Shown: one piece after another, positions 36,630-45,054 of the stretch
How the letters are laid out: every line of letters starts with the position of its first letter
Numbering within the stretch: the stretch's first letter is position 1
Assembly: GCF_003112535.1 (NCBI RefSeq)
Contig: NZ_BEWA01000003.1
Coordinates: 1 to 64,000 of the forward strand
Reading direction: 5' to 3'
Length of the DNA stretch: 64,000 bases
DNA from: Streptomyces rishiriensis
GTDB lineage: Bacteria; Actinomycetota; Actinomycetes; Streptomycetales; Streptomycetaceae
Program-made: the position numbers and the translations under genes
The notes under the pieces: generated by a model
Database searches by the model: none
Told to the model about the DNA's origin: nothing
Seen by the model: the letters and a program-made list of their open reading frames with translations, nothing else

Positions 36630-37973
36630 ATGGTGGAGAGCGCAGGCGGGGGGCCGGGCGACGGCGCCGCCGAGATGCTCGACCGTCCGCTGCCGGACGG
36701 CGTGCGGCGCAGGGTCGTCACGATCGTCTCCGACGGCTTCGGCGGGCTGACCGTCGGCGAACTGCCCGTCCAGTTGCGCCAGTACGCCCGGTTCGCCCCC
36801 AATCGCCGGGCGAAGTTCGCGGGGAACGCGATGGCGGCCGCGCTGGAGACCGATCCGCTCTTCAGACAACGCATCGCCGAGAAGTTCAGAGAGGTGCAGC
36901 CGGAGCTGTCCGGCGCCCTCGACTCCGGCTCGCCGGCCCCGGCCGCGGATCCGCTCGACGTGGCGGCCGCGGCCTACGTGCTGCGGCCCGTCGGCTGGGT
37001 GAAGCTGGTCACCGCGGCCGGCGAGGAAGCCCAGCGGGCGGACGCGGAGCGGGCCGACGAGGAGAGCCGGGCCGAACTGGAGCGGCTGCGCGAGGAGCTC
37101 GACCGGGCCCGGGAGCAGACCCGGACCGACACCGAGCGGCTGCGCGCCGAGCTGGACGCGGCGAAGAAGGAGACCGAGTCGCTGCACCGCAAGCTGCGTT
37201 CGGCCCTCAGCGACGTCAAGCGGGGCGAGGCCGCGCTGCGCAAGGTGCAGGCCGAGTTCGAGACCGCGCGCGCCGAGGGGCACGCACAGGTGTCCGCCGC
37301 CGAGAGCGAGGCCCGGCGGCTGAAGGCGCGGCTGGGTGAGGCCGAGGCCGCCCTGGAGGCCACCCGGCGGGCGGCGCGCGAGGGCCGCAGCGTGGAGGAC
37401 ATGCGGGTGCGGCTGCTGCTGGACACCGTGCTCGACGCCGCCCAGGGGCTGCGTCGGGAACTGGCGCTGCCACCGGTGTCGGTACGGCCGGCGGAGACCG
37501 TCGACGCGGTCGAGCCGGGCCGGATGACGCCGAAGGACATCGCCGCCCGGGCCCTGTCGGAGCACGATCCGGCCATTCTCGACCAGTTGCTCGCGCTGCC
37601 GCAGGCGCATCTCGTCGTCGACGGCTACAACGTCACCAAGACCGGCTATCCGCAGATGCCGTTGGAGAAGCAGCGGCTGAGGCTGCTGGGGCAGCTGTCG
37701 CAGCTCGCCGCGCAGACCGGCGCCGAGGTCACCTGTGTCTTCGACGGGGCCGAACTGGCTGCTCCGGTGCTGCTCGCGCCGCCGCGCGGGGTGCGGGTAC
37801 TGTTCTCCAAGCCGGGCGTCACGGCCGACGAGCTGATCCGTCAACTGGTGCGGGCCGAGCCGTCCGGCCGTCCGGTCATCGTCGCTTCGACCGACCGCGA
37901 GGTGGCGGACGGGGTGGCCAAGGTGGGCGCCCGACCCGTGGCTTCCGCGGTACTTCTGAAGCGCCTGTCCTGA
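36630..37973 (+). CDS. NYN-domain (YacP-like) putative RNase with coiled coil
   Basis: A 447-residue protein. The N-terminal helical region (about 15-130) is followed by a long Glu/Arg coiled coil (about 130-265), then a C-terminal NYN/PIN-like domain (about 325-447): LVVDGYNVTKTGYPQ (metal-binding Asp), VTCVFDGAE and VIVASTDREVADG. The acidic residues expected of a PIN nuclease are present. B. subtilis YacP (Rae1) of this family cleaves mRNA on the ribosome; the actinobacterial form is longer and its target is unknown. The start at ATG 36630 is moderately sure. Confidence 0.88.
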   Translation: MVESAGGGPGDGAAEMLDRPLPDGVRRRVVTIVSDGFGGLTVGELPVQLRQYARFAPNRRAKFAGNAMAAALETDPLFRQRIAEKFREVQPELSGALDSGSPAPAADPLDVAAAAYVLRPVGWVKLVTAAGEEAQRADAERADEESRAELERLREELDRAREQTRTDTERLRAELDAAKKETESLHRKLRSALSDVKRGEAALRKVQAEFETARAEGHAQVSAAESEARRLKARLGEAEAALEATRRAAREGRSVEDMRVRLLLDTVLDAAQGLRRELALPPVSVRPAETVDAVEPGRMTPKDIAARALSEHDPAILDQLLALPQAHLVVDGYNVTKTGYPQMPLEKQRLRLLGQLSQLAAQTGAEVTCVFDGAELAAPVLLAPPRGVRVLFSKPGVTADELIRQLVRAEPSGRPVIVASTDREVADGVAKVGARPVASAVLLKRLS

Positions 37974-38003
37974 AGGTCGAACTTCGCAGGTTTAATGACC
38001 GAA

Positions 38004-38093
38004 TTGACGCAATCGTCACGCAACGTAGCGTCAATCGCGCATCACTGCTCGTGAGTTGAGTGAAAAAACTGCGTTGCGTGATGGGTTTTTTTC
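38004..38093 (+). promoter_or_regulatory. candidate attenuator before the first NlpC/P60 gene
   Basis: Two stems compete for the same RNA. A 7-bp stem (38004-38010 with 38028-38034) encloses the left arm of a 10-bp stem (38016-38025 with 38072-38081). The second stem has its own inner hairpin (38042-38063) and is followed at once by a run of T (38086-38092). The form is that of an antiterminator/terminator pair, or of a plain terminator for the NYN gene. Confidence 0.45.
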
Positions 38094-38185
38094 TTCTGAG
38101 GATTTGAACTGATCACGGCGAGGTCACTAAGGTCAGGCCTCGAACCTCCACACGGGTGATCACTCAAAAGAAGGAGCCCGTCTCC

Positions 38186-39226
38186 GTGGCGTCCCACCGT
38201 CGACCCAAGCAGCCGAGTCGCGCACGCGTGACCGTGCTGACCACCGCAGCCGCCGCTGCCGTCGTGCTGAGCTCGCAGGCCGCCAACGCGGCGCCCAGCC
38301 AGAAGCTCACCAAGGACGAGGTCAAGAGCAAGGTCGACAAGCTCTACGAAGAGGCGGAGCAGGCCACCGAGACCTTCAACGGGGCCCAGGAGAAGCAGGA
38401 GAAGCTCCAGAAGGAGATCTCCACCATCCAGGACAACGTGGCCCGGGGGCAGGCGGATCTCAACGAGCTGCGCGACTCCATGGGGCTCGCGGCCGCCGCC
38501 CAGTACCGCACCGGGTCCATAGACTCCTCCCTGCAGCTCCTTCTGTCCTCGAACCCGGACGACTTCCTGGACAAGGCCTCGGCCGCGGACCAGTTGAGCG
38601 CCCAGCAGGTCGAGGCGCTCAAGAAGATCCAGGAGAAGCAGCGCCAGCTCGCGCAGCAGCGCACCGAGGCCTCCGGCAAGCTCAAGGACCTCGCCACCAC
38701 CCGCACGGAGCTGGGCAAGAAGAAGAAGGAAGTCCAGGCCAAGCTCGCCGAGGCGCGCAAGCTCCTCAACACGCTGACGGCCAAGGAGAAGGCCTCCCTC
38801 GCCGCCGCCGACACCCGCGCCAGCCGGGACGCCGGTCAGCGGGTCGACCTCGGCGACGCCCCCACCGGCTCCGGCCGGGCCATGGCCGCCTTCCAGGCCG
38901 CGCAGAGCCAGCTCGGCAAGCCCTACCACTACGGCTCCACCGGCACCGCCATGTACGACTGCTCGGGCCTCACCTCCTGGGCCTACGGACAGGCCGGCGT
39001 CGGCATCCCGCGGACCTCGGAGCAGCAGGCCAACATCGGCACGCGCATCTACTCGCAGAGCGACCTCAAGGTCGGCGACCTGGTGTTCTTCTTCAACGAC
39101 CTGCACCATGTCGGTCTGTACGCGGGCAACGGCCAGATCATCCACGCGCCGCGCACCGGAACCGTCGTGCGCTACGAGTCGATGGGCACGATCGGCGGCC
39201 CGTTCATGTTCGGCGTCCGGGTCTGA
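38186..39226 (+). CDS. secreted NlpC/P60 peptidoglycan endopeptidase (RipA-like), copy 1
   Basis: A 346-residue protein. The signal peptide (RVTVLTTAAAAAVVLSS, cut near AANAAP) is followed by a long coiled coil (about 45-210) and an NlpC/P60 domain (about 230-346): YDCSGLTSWAY (catalytic Cys), HHVGLYAGNG (His) and QIIHAP. It cleaves D-Glu/DAP peptide bonds in cell wall during division or sporulation. GTG 38186 has GAAGGAG 9 nt upstream; the GTG at 38156 is in frame but lacks a Shine-Dalgarno sequence. A possible attenuator lies upstream. Confidence 0.93.
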   Translation: MASHRRPKQPSRARVTVLTTAAAAAVVLSSQAANAAPSQKLTKDEVKSKVDKLYEEAEQATETFNGAQEKQEKLQKEISTIQDNVARGQADLNELRDSMGLAAAAQYRTGSIDSSLQLLLSSNPDDFLDKASAADQLSAQQVEALKKIQEKQRQLAQQRTEASGKLKDLATTRTELGKKKKEVQAKLAEARKLLNTLTAKEKASLAAADTRASRDAGQRVDLGDAPTGSGRAMAAFQAAQSQLGKPYHYGSTGTAMYDCSGLTSWAYGQAGVGIPRTSEQQANIGTRIYSQSDLKVGDLVFFFNDLHHVGLYAGNGQIIHAPRTGTVVRYESMGTIGGPFMFGVRV

Positions 39227-39242
39227 TCCACGCCGGACCGGA

Positions 39243-39268
39243 GTCCTGATCCACTTCAGGATCAGGAC
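39243..39268 (+). terminator. hairpin between the NlpC/P60 genes
   Basis: A perfect 10-bp stem (39243-39252 with 39259-39268) and 6-nt loop, 17 bp after the first NlpC/P60 stop. Confidence 0.75.
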
Positions 39269-39448
39269 GCCACGCCGCCCGAACGGGCGAATCATGACGA
39301 CGAGGAGTGACCCCACGCCCCGCCGGTGACCTGCGTCAGCGGCGGGGCGTCACTGTGCGTGCCCGCCGAGGTCTTTGGCCGACCCCCCGTCCCGGGGCTA
39401 CTGTCTGCCGCGTTTCCCTGTCCATCGGTGGAAGGAGCGCGGCTTCCC

Positions 39449-40471
39449 GTGGGGTCCCATCGCCGCCTTGCACAGTCCGGGTTCGACCGGGGCGCCTGCA
39501 GCGCCCTGAGCGTGCTGTCCGTCGCGGCCGCCGCTCTCGGCGCCGTGTCCGCCGTACCGGCCACGGCCGCACCGCACGACGGCGCCCGTGCCGAGGTGGA
39601 CCGTCTCTACGAGGAGGCCGAGAAGGCCACCGAGGCCTACAACGAGGCCGACGAACGCGCCGGCGCCCTGCGCCGGCAGGTCGGCGACGCCCAGGACCAC
39701 ATCGCCCGCCAGCAGGAGCGCGTCAACGGCCTGCGCGACCGGCTCGGTTCGCTGGCCGGCGCCCAGTACCGCTCGGGCGGCCTCGACCCCTCCCTGGCGC
39801 TGCTGTTCTCCGACGACCCGGAGGAGTACCTCGCCAGGGCGTCCGTCCTGGACCGGATCACCGCCCGCCAGGCCGGTGAACTGAGGGAACTGCAGGGCGC
39901 CCTGCGCGACCTCGCCCAGGAGCGCTCCGAGGCCGCCCGCAAGCTCGCCGAGCTGGAGAAGAGCCGCCGGGCCGTGGTCGGCCACAAGCGGACCGTGGAG
40001 CGAAAACTCGCCAGGGCGAGGGAGTTGCTCAACTCGCTGCCGTCCGGGGAACGCGCCGCCTACGACCGGGCCTCCCGCTCCGACCGCGAGGACCTGCCCG
40101 GCCTTTCGGGCTCGGTCCCGGCGTCCGGCCGGGCGGCCGCCGCGCTGGCCGCCGTCCGCTCCGCACTCGGCAAGCCGTACGTCTGGGGCGCCAACGGGCC
40201 CTCCGGCTTCGACTGTTCGGGCCTCATGCAGTGGTCGTACGCGCAGGCCGGCGTCTCGCTGCCGCGCACCTCGCAGGCCCAGGCGCACGCCGGCCGGCGG
40301 GTCCCGCTCTCCCAGGCCCGGCCCGGCGACATCGTCACCTACCGCTCCGACGCCAGCCATGTCGGCATGTACGTGGGCAACGGCCAGGTCATCCACGCCC
40401 CCTATCCGGGCGCGCCGGTGCGCTACGACCCGGTCGGGATGATGCCGGTCTCGTCCGTCACCCGGCCCTGA
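39449..40471 (+). CDS. secreted NlpC/P60 peptidoglycan endopeptidase, copy 2
   Basis: A 340-residue paralogue of the gene just upstream, with the same plan: signal peptide (LSVLSVAAAALGAVSA), coiled coil beginning EVDRLYEEAEKATEAYNEA, and NlpC/P60 domain with FDCSGLMQWSY (Cys), SHVGMYVGNG (His) and QVIHAP. GTG 39449 has GAAGGAG 11 nt upstream, the same arrangement as copy 1. The coiled coil is richer in Arg and the protein less Lys-rich than copy 1, which suggests an old duplication. Confidence 0.92.
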   Translation: MGSHRRLAQSGFDRGACSALSVLSVAAAALGAVSAVPATAAPHDGARAEVDRLYEEAEKATEAYNEADERAGALRRQVGDAQDHIARQQERVNGLRDRLGSLAGAQYRSGGLDPSLALLFSDDPEEYLARASVLDRITARQAGELRELQGALRDLAQERSEAARKLAELEKSRRAVVGHKRTVERKLARARELLNSLPSGERAAYDRASRSDREDLPGLSGSVPASGRAAAALAAVRSALGKPYVWGANGPSGFDCSGLMQWSYAQAGVSLPRTSQAQAHAGRRVPLSQARPGDIVTYRSDASHVGMYVGNGQVIHAPYPGAPVRYDPVGMMPVSSVTRP

Positions 40472-40511
40472 CCCTCGGCCCGTCCGGCGGGCCCGCCGTA
40501 CGATCGGGTGG

Positions 40512-41714
40512 ATGACTGGTCGAGGGCGGGTGCGCGGATTCCGGGTCGTGGGGCCCTGGCCGGTGGTCGTCACGCTCCTCGCCTCCCTGGTCGCCTGCGG
40601 CGGCCGTCCCGGCACGGACGGCGCGCGGGCCGATGTGCAGAGGCTCCTCGACCGGCGGGCCGCCGCGGTCCTCCACCGCGACGCACGTGCCTACGCGGCC
40701 ACCGGCGACGCGGCCGGGTTCGCCGCCGTGCGGTCCGTTCCGCTGGCGGCCTGGTCCTACCGGGTGACGGCGCTGCGGCGCGACGGGGGCGGCGCCGGCG
40801 CGGACGCCGAGCTGAGCTACCGGGTCGAGGGCTACGACCGGGCCCCGGTGGTCGTGAAGCGCATCGTGCGCCTGGCCCGGGACACGGGCGGGCGCTGGTC
40901 GGTGACGTCGGAGAAGCCCGCGAAGGCGACCGGCCAGCAGTTGTGGGACCAGGGCACGGTGAACGTCGTGCGCGGGACGCACAGTCTGGTGATGGGGGTC
41001 GGGCAGTCCGATGACCGGCTGCGGTCCTTCGCGGAGCTGGCCGACGACGCCGTCCCCGCGGTCTCGGCGGCCTGGGGCACCGCCTGGGCGGGCCATGTCG
41101 TCGTCCTGGTGCCGAAGTCGCTGGCGGGCATGGCGGGGCTGCTCGGCTCGCCCGCCGCGGCCTACCGGGGGATCGCCGCGGTGACGACGGGGGAGACGGG
41201 CGGCCGGACGAGGGCACCCGCGGACCGGGTCATCGTCAACCCCGACGCGTACGGCATGCTCGGCCGGGTCGGCCGGCAGGTGGTGCTCACCCATGAGACG
41301 ACGCATGTCGCCACCCGTGCCCACACCGACGCCGCCACCCCGCTGTGGCTGTCCGAGGGGTACGCCGACTGGGTCGGCTACCGCGGCACCGGGCGCACCC
41401 CGCCCGAGGTCGCGCCGGAACTGCAGCACTCCGTCATGACCGGGAGCGTCCCGGCGGCGCTGCCCGCGGACGGCGACTTCGCGTTCTCCGGCGACGCGGG
41501 CCGGCTGGCCGAGGCGTACGAAGGCGGCTGGCTGGCCTGCCGGATGATCGCCGAGCGGTGGGGCGAGGCGAAGCTCGACGCGTTCTACCGGGCCGTCGGG
41601 GAGCACCAGGAGCGGCCGGGGGCGGTGGAGGGCGCGCTGAAGGACGTCCTGGGCACCTCCCTCCCGGAGTTCACCGGGGACTGGCAGGACTACCTGAAGG
41701 CCCAGCTCGGCTGA
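40512..41714 (+). CDS. lipoprotein with HExxH metallopeptidase-like domain
   Basis: A 400-residue protein. The lipobox LASLVACGG places the modified Cys near residue 29. An N-terminal NTF2-like region (to about 135) precedes a gluzincin-like domain with LTHETTHVATRAH (HExxH) and LSEGYADWVGY about 20 residues later (third zinc ligand Glu), as in the peptidase MA family. It is therefore a likely zinc protease on the outer face of the membrane; substrates unknown. TACGAT 7 nt before the ATG suggests a leaderless mRNA. Its position after two cell-wall hydrolases hints at an envelope role. Confidence 0.82.
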   Translation: MTGRGRVRGFRVVGPWPVVVTLLASLVACGGRPGTDGARADVQRLLDRRAAAVLHRDARAYAATGDAAGFAAVRSVPLAAWSYRVTALRRDGGGAGADAELSYRVEGYDRAPVVVKRIVRLARDTGGRWSVTSEKPAKATGQQLWDQGTVNVVRGTHSLVMGVGQSDDRLRSFAELADDAVPAVSAAWGTAWAGHVVVLVPKSLAGMAGLLGSPAAAYRGIAAVTTGETGGRTRAPADRVIVNPDAYGMLGRVGRQVVLTHETTHVATRAHTDAATPLWLSEGYADWVGYRGTGRTPPEVAPELQHSVMTGSVPAALPADGDFAFSGDAGRLAEAYEGGWLACRMIAERWGEAKLDAFYRAVGEHQERPGAVEGALKDVLGTSLPEFTGDWQDYLKAQLG

Positions 41715-41744
41715 GCGGCCGGGACGGTGCGGCGGGCCGCCGGG

Positions 41745-42284
41745 TCACCCGGTCCGGCCCGGCCCGGTCAGCTCCTCGATCGCCTCGCGCAGCCACGCCC
41801 GCTCCGCCTGGCCCGTCGCCCGTGCGACCCGCAGCATGCCCCGCCGGAACAGGTCGTCCTCCCGCTCCGCCCGCACGGGCTCGCCGTCGACGTAGAAGAA
41901 GCTCGCCGGCGCCTCCAGGAAGTCCAGGCGCCGCCGCAGAACGGCCGCCTGCTCCGCGGGGTCGGGAAGGTGACGCAGGAACGCCAGGACGGTGTTGAAG
42001 CGGACCTGGTCCGTGATCTCGGCCTGCTTCGGGCGGCGCAGGCGCTCCAGCAGGTCCGCCCGCCCCCGGTCGGTGAGGGTCAGCACCCGGCGGGGAGCCG
42101 CGCCCGCGCCGTCCTCGGTGTGCTGGTCGAGCCTGCCCGCGGTGACCAGGCGGGTGATCGCCGGGTAGAGCGCGCCGTCGCTGACCGGGCGGACATGGCC
42201 GGTCAGGGCGGTGATGCGCTCCTTCAGCTCGTAACCGTGCAGCGGCTCCTCGGCGAGGAAGCCGAGGATCGACAGCTCAAGCAT
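41745..42284 (-). CDS. PadR-family transcriptional repressor
   Basis: A 179-residue protein. The winged helix is at about 1-75: MLELSILGFLAEEPLHGYEL, SDGALYPAITRL and LTLTDRGRADL. The C-terminal helical (Vir_act_alpha_C-like) region dimerises. AAGGGAGG precedes the ATG. It is divergent from a MATE exporter, and a dense array of inverted repeats lies between them, so it most likely represses both, with release by a drug or phenolic ligand exported by the MATE protein. Confidence 0.92.
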   Translation of the reverse strand: MLELSILGFLAEEPLHGYELKERITALTGHVRPVSDGALYPAITRLVTAGRLDQHTEDGAGAAPRRVLTLTDRGRADLLERLRRPKQAEITDQVRFNTVLAFLRHLPDPAEQAAVLRRRLDFLEAPASFFYVDGEPVRAEREDDLFRRGMLRVARATGQAERAWLREAIEELTGPGRTG

Positions 42285-42314
42285 GGCCCTCCCTTGCGGA
42301 CGCGCTGACGGCAT

Positions 42315-42380
42315 GCTACCTCTTATCGAGCTACCTCGTTTAGAGGTAACTCGACAAGAGGTAGCTCGATAAGAGGTAGC
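42315..42380. promoter_or_regulatory. padR/MATE operator array
   Basis: Positions 42315-42337 and 42358-42380 form a perfect 23-bp inverted repeat. A third related arm at 42343-42365 overlaps the right one with two mismatches. The repeated unit contains GAGGTA and CTCGATAA. At least two overlapping dimer sites can be drawn. Confidence 0.85.
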
Positions 42381-42460
42381 AGACGTCAGGTACCCGACAG
42401 CAGGTATCCGACATGAGGTGTCGGCCGGCCGCGTTGCCGGACTTCCGAGGGGGACCCGTC

Positions 42461-43789
42461 GTGGACAGTCATCGCGGACAGCTCGTGGCGCTCGCCCGTC
42501 CGGTCTACTTCTCGCTCCTGGCCTCCGTGGCCGCCGGGATCATCAACACGGTCTGGGTGTCCCGGCTGGGCGGGCCGTCGGTGGCCGCCGTGGCGGTCGC
42601 CACCAACGCCGAGAACGTGCTGCTGGGCGTGGCGCTGGTGTTCGCCTCGGGGACGACCGTGCTGGTCGCCCATGCCAGGGGCGCGCGCGACGCCGGCGCG
42701 GTGCGTGCGGCGGTACGGGGCGGCTGGGCGCTGTGTGCGCTGGTCACGCCGGTGATCGCGGTCGGGGGCTTCCTGCTGCGCGAGCCGCTGGCCCGCCTCG
42801 TGCTCGGCGGACAGGGCGGCCCCGCCCTCCCGCTGGCCGTCGCGTACTTCGCGATCTCGATGCCGGGCGTCGCCGTCTTCTTCGCCCAGCAGCTCGTCGA
42901 CGGCATCCTCAAGGGCGCGGGCGACACGAGGACGCCGATGCGTCTGGCCCTGCTCGCCAACGGTCTGATCCTGGTCGGCGACCCGCTGTTCATCCACCTC
43001 TACGGCGTGCGGGGCGCCGCCGTCTCCACGGTGCTGTGCCGGGGCGCGGCGCTCTGCGCCGGACTGTCGGCCCTGCGCCGCCACGCCGTGCTGCGCACGG
43101 CCGTCCGGGCGGTCCCCACGCTCTCCACGGGGGCCTCCCTGCGGCGCACGCTGGCGACCGGACTGCCCATGTCGGCCGACTTCACCCTGCGCCAGGGCGG
43201 GGCGCTCGCCCTGGTCGCCGTGGTGGCGCGGCTCGGGGTGACGGCGGTGGCGGCCTACGCGATCGCCTACAAGGTCATGTATGTGGCGACCATGGCCTTC
43301 TACGCCGTCCGCCAGGCCGCCTCCATCCACACCGCGCACACCCGGGGCGAGGGCCGCGAGGAGCGCCGGGCGATCGGGCGGCAGGCCGTGCTCGTCTCCG
43401 GGGCCGTGGCTCTGGTGGCCGCCCTGCTGCTGTGCGCCGCGGCCCCCTGGATCATGACCGCCTTCGGCGCCGGGCCCGGCGTGGCCCGCGAGGGCGTGCT
43501 GTTCCTGCGCTGCGTCGGGCCTTATCTGCTGCTCATGGGCGGGTTCATCGCCGTGGGCGGCGTTTTCGAGGGCAGTGGCGGAGCGCCGGTGCTGCTGCGG
43601 GTGACCCTGCTGGGCACGGCCGTGCAGCTGCCGCTGGCGTACGCGCTGTCGGGGCTGGGGCTGCCGGGGATCTGTCTGGCGCTGGCGCTCTCCATGGGCG
43701 TGCAGAGCGTGGCGGTGGGGGCGGTGCTGCGGCGGGCGTGGCCCAGGGGTCAGGAGGAGACCGCCGGCTCGCCGGTGCGGGCGGTCTGA
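42461..43789 (+). CDS. MATE-family multidrug/toxin exporter
   Basis: A 442-residue protein with about 12 membrane helices. MATE features: LARPVYFSLLASVAAGIINTVWVSRLG (first helix, quoted by its family pattern), ISMPGVAVFFAQQLVDGILKGAGDTRTPM, and the second-half repeat ATGLPMSADFTLRQGG. MATE proteins export cationic drugs or metabolites using Na+ or H+. I chose GTG 42461, 6 nt after GAGGGGGA; an in-frame ATG at 42413 gives 16 more residues and lacks a Shine-Dalgarno sequence. It is controlled with padR. Its end overlaps the convergent GT87 gene by 40 bp. Confidence 0.92.
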   Translation: MDSHRGQLVALARPVYFSLLASVAAGIINTVWVSRLGGPSVAAVAVATNAENVLLGVALVFASGTTVLVAHARGARDAGAVRAAVRGGWALCALVTPVIAVGGFLLREPLARLVLGGQGGPALPLAVAYFAISMPGVAVFFAQQLVDGILKGAGDTRTPMRLALLANGLILVGDPLFIHLYGVRGAAVSTVLCRGAALCAGLSALRRHAVLRTAVRAVPTLSTGASLRRTLATGLPMSADFTLRQGGALALVAVVARLGVTAVAAYAIAYKVMYVATMAFYAVRQAASIHTAHTRGEGREERRAIGRQAVLVSGAVALVAALLLCAAAPWIMTAFGAGPGVAREGVLFLRCVGPYLLLMGGFIAVGGVFEGSGGAPVLLRVTLLGTAVQLPLAYALSGLGLPGICLALALSMGVQSVAVGAVLRRAWPRGQEETAGSPVRAV

Positions 43790-44985
43790 GCGAGCGGGGC
43801 GGCGCCCGGCGCGGTCGAGCGCCACAGCCGCACGGCCGCGGTGAGCGCGGCGGCCACCAGCAGGCCGTTGCGCCAGAACATCAGGGCGACGCCGAAAGGG
43901 GTGCTCGCGACGACGTCCGCGAAGCAGGCCGGGAACTCCAGACCCGTCACGGCCGCCGCGGCCACGACCAGCGCGGCGGGCACGGTCATGCGGCCGGCCC
44001 CGGAGCACAGGCAGACCGCCGCGAGCCCGATGAGCCATACGAGGTACTGCGGGCTGATCACCCTGCTGGTGACGGTGAACAGGAGAACCGCCGTGAAGGC
44101 CGCCTCCGCGAGCGTGTGCGGCGCGAGGCGTCTCGCGGTCAGCCGCCACAGCAGCAGCCAGCCGCACGCGAGCGCCGTCAGTCCCAGCGCCACGTCGCTC
44201 ACGAGGCCCGTGTACGGACCGGCGAACTCCAGCGAGCCGTAGCGGAACAGCACCTCGCCCCGCCAGCCGAGGCGCCGGGCCACATGCAGGGCGAGGCCGG
44301 CCACCGACTCCACCTCGACGCCGCGGTCCCGCTGAAAGGCCAGGAAGGCGAAGGCGCCGGGCACGGCGAGGGCGAACGCGGCGCACAGGGCGAGGGCCGT
44401 CACCGCCGCCGCACCCCACGCCCGACGGCGCACCGCGCCCGCCAGCAGCAGCACCGGCCAGCCCTTCAGCAGCGCGGCGAGGCCGGTCAGCGCTCCCATC
44501 GTCCGGGGGCGGCGCACACCGGCGGCCAGGGCGGCGACCGCGACCGCCGTCACCATCACGTCGTAGCGGGCGTAGACGGTGGGGCCCAGCAGCGGGACGC
44601 CCGCCACCCATGTCCACGCCCCGCGCAGCGACCGGCCGGGGTGCAGGCCCGTGTGCAGCAGCGGCACGAGGACGGCCAGGTCGGCGAGGAAGGCCAGGAC
44701 GAAGAAGGCCGACGCGTATTGGAGGAAGGGCAGCACGGCGGGGGAGAGGATCGCGAGGGCGGCGGCGGGCGGGTACTGCCAGGTGACGTCGTCCACCGGG
44801 AAGGCCCCGGCGCGCAGGCCCTCGTACCAGCCCCGGTAGATGACAAAGACGTCGGCGGTGACGTCCGGGCCGGGGAAGCGGAGCACCCCGAAGACGAGGA
44901 GCAGCAGCGTCAGGCGGGTCGCGCCCCAGATCGTCAGCAGGCAGGCCGGGGGCCGCCGCACGGCCGTCGTCTCCATGGCGTTCAT
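43750..44985 (-). CDS. GT87-like polyprenol-phosphate-mannose-dependent mannosyltransferase
   Basis: A 411-residue membrane protein with about 10-11 helices. An acidic residue sits in the first outside loop (GPDVTADVFVIYRGWYEGL), the usual catalytic Asp place in GT-C enzymes. WQYPPAAALAILSPAV and VTSRVISPQYLVWLIGL are family signatures of DUF2029/GT87. By position next to a PimB-like gene it parallels M. tuberculosis Rv2181 (alpha-1,2-mannosyltransferase of lipomannan), recalled from memory. The ATG at 44983-44985 follows GGGGAG by 3 nt; a second ATG at 44976 is possible. Confidence 0.85.
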   Translation of the reverse strand: MNAMETTAVRRPPACLLTIWGATRLTLLLLVFGVLRFPGPDVTADVFVIYRGWYEGLRAGAFPVDDVTWQYPPAAALAILSPAVLPFLQYASAFFVLAFLADLAVLVPLLHTGLHPGRSLRGAWTWVAGVPLLGPTVYARYDVMVTAVAVAALAAGVRRPRTMGALTGLAALLKGWPVLLLAGAVRRRAWGAAAVTALALCAAFALAVPGAFAFLAFQRDRGVEVESVAGLALHVARRLGWRGEVLFRYGSLEFAGPYTGLVSDVALGLTALACGWLLLWRLTARRLAPHTLAEAAFTAVLLFTVTSRVISPQYLVWLIGLAAVCLCSGAGRMTVPAALVVAAAAVTGLEFPACFADVVASTPFGVALMFWRNGLLVAAALTAAVRLWRSTAPGAAPLAQTARTGEPAVSS

Positions 44986-45054
44986 GATCTCCCCGCGGAC
45001 CGTGCGGCGCTGCCGGGCGCGGCCGTGCGGGGCGTTTGGATAGGGTCGGTCGCG

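Noticed and set aside
38041..38185. c-di-AMP (ydaO-type) riboswitch before the NlpC/P60 gene
   Set aside because: The gene type is right, but I could not find the conserved ydaO core sequences.
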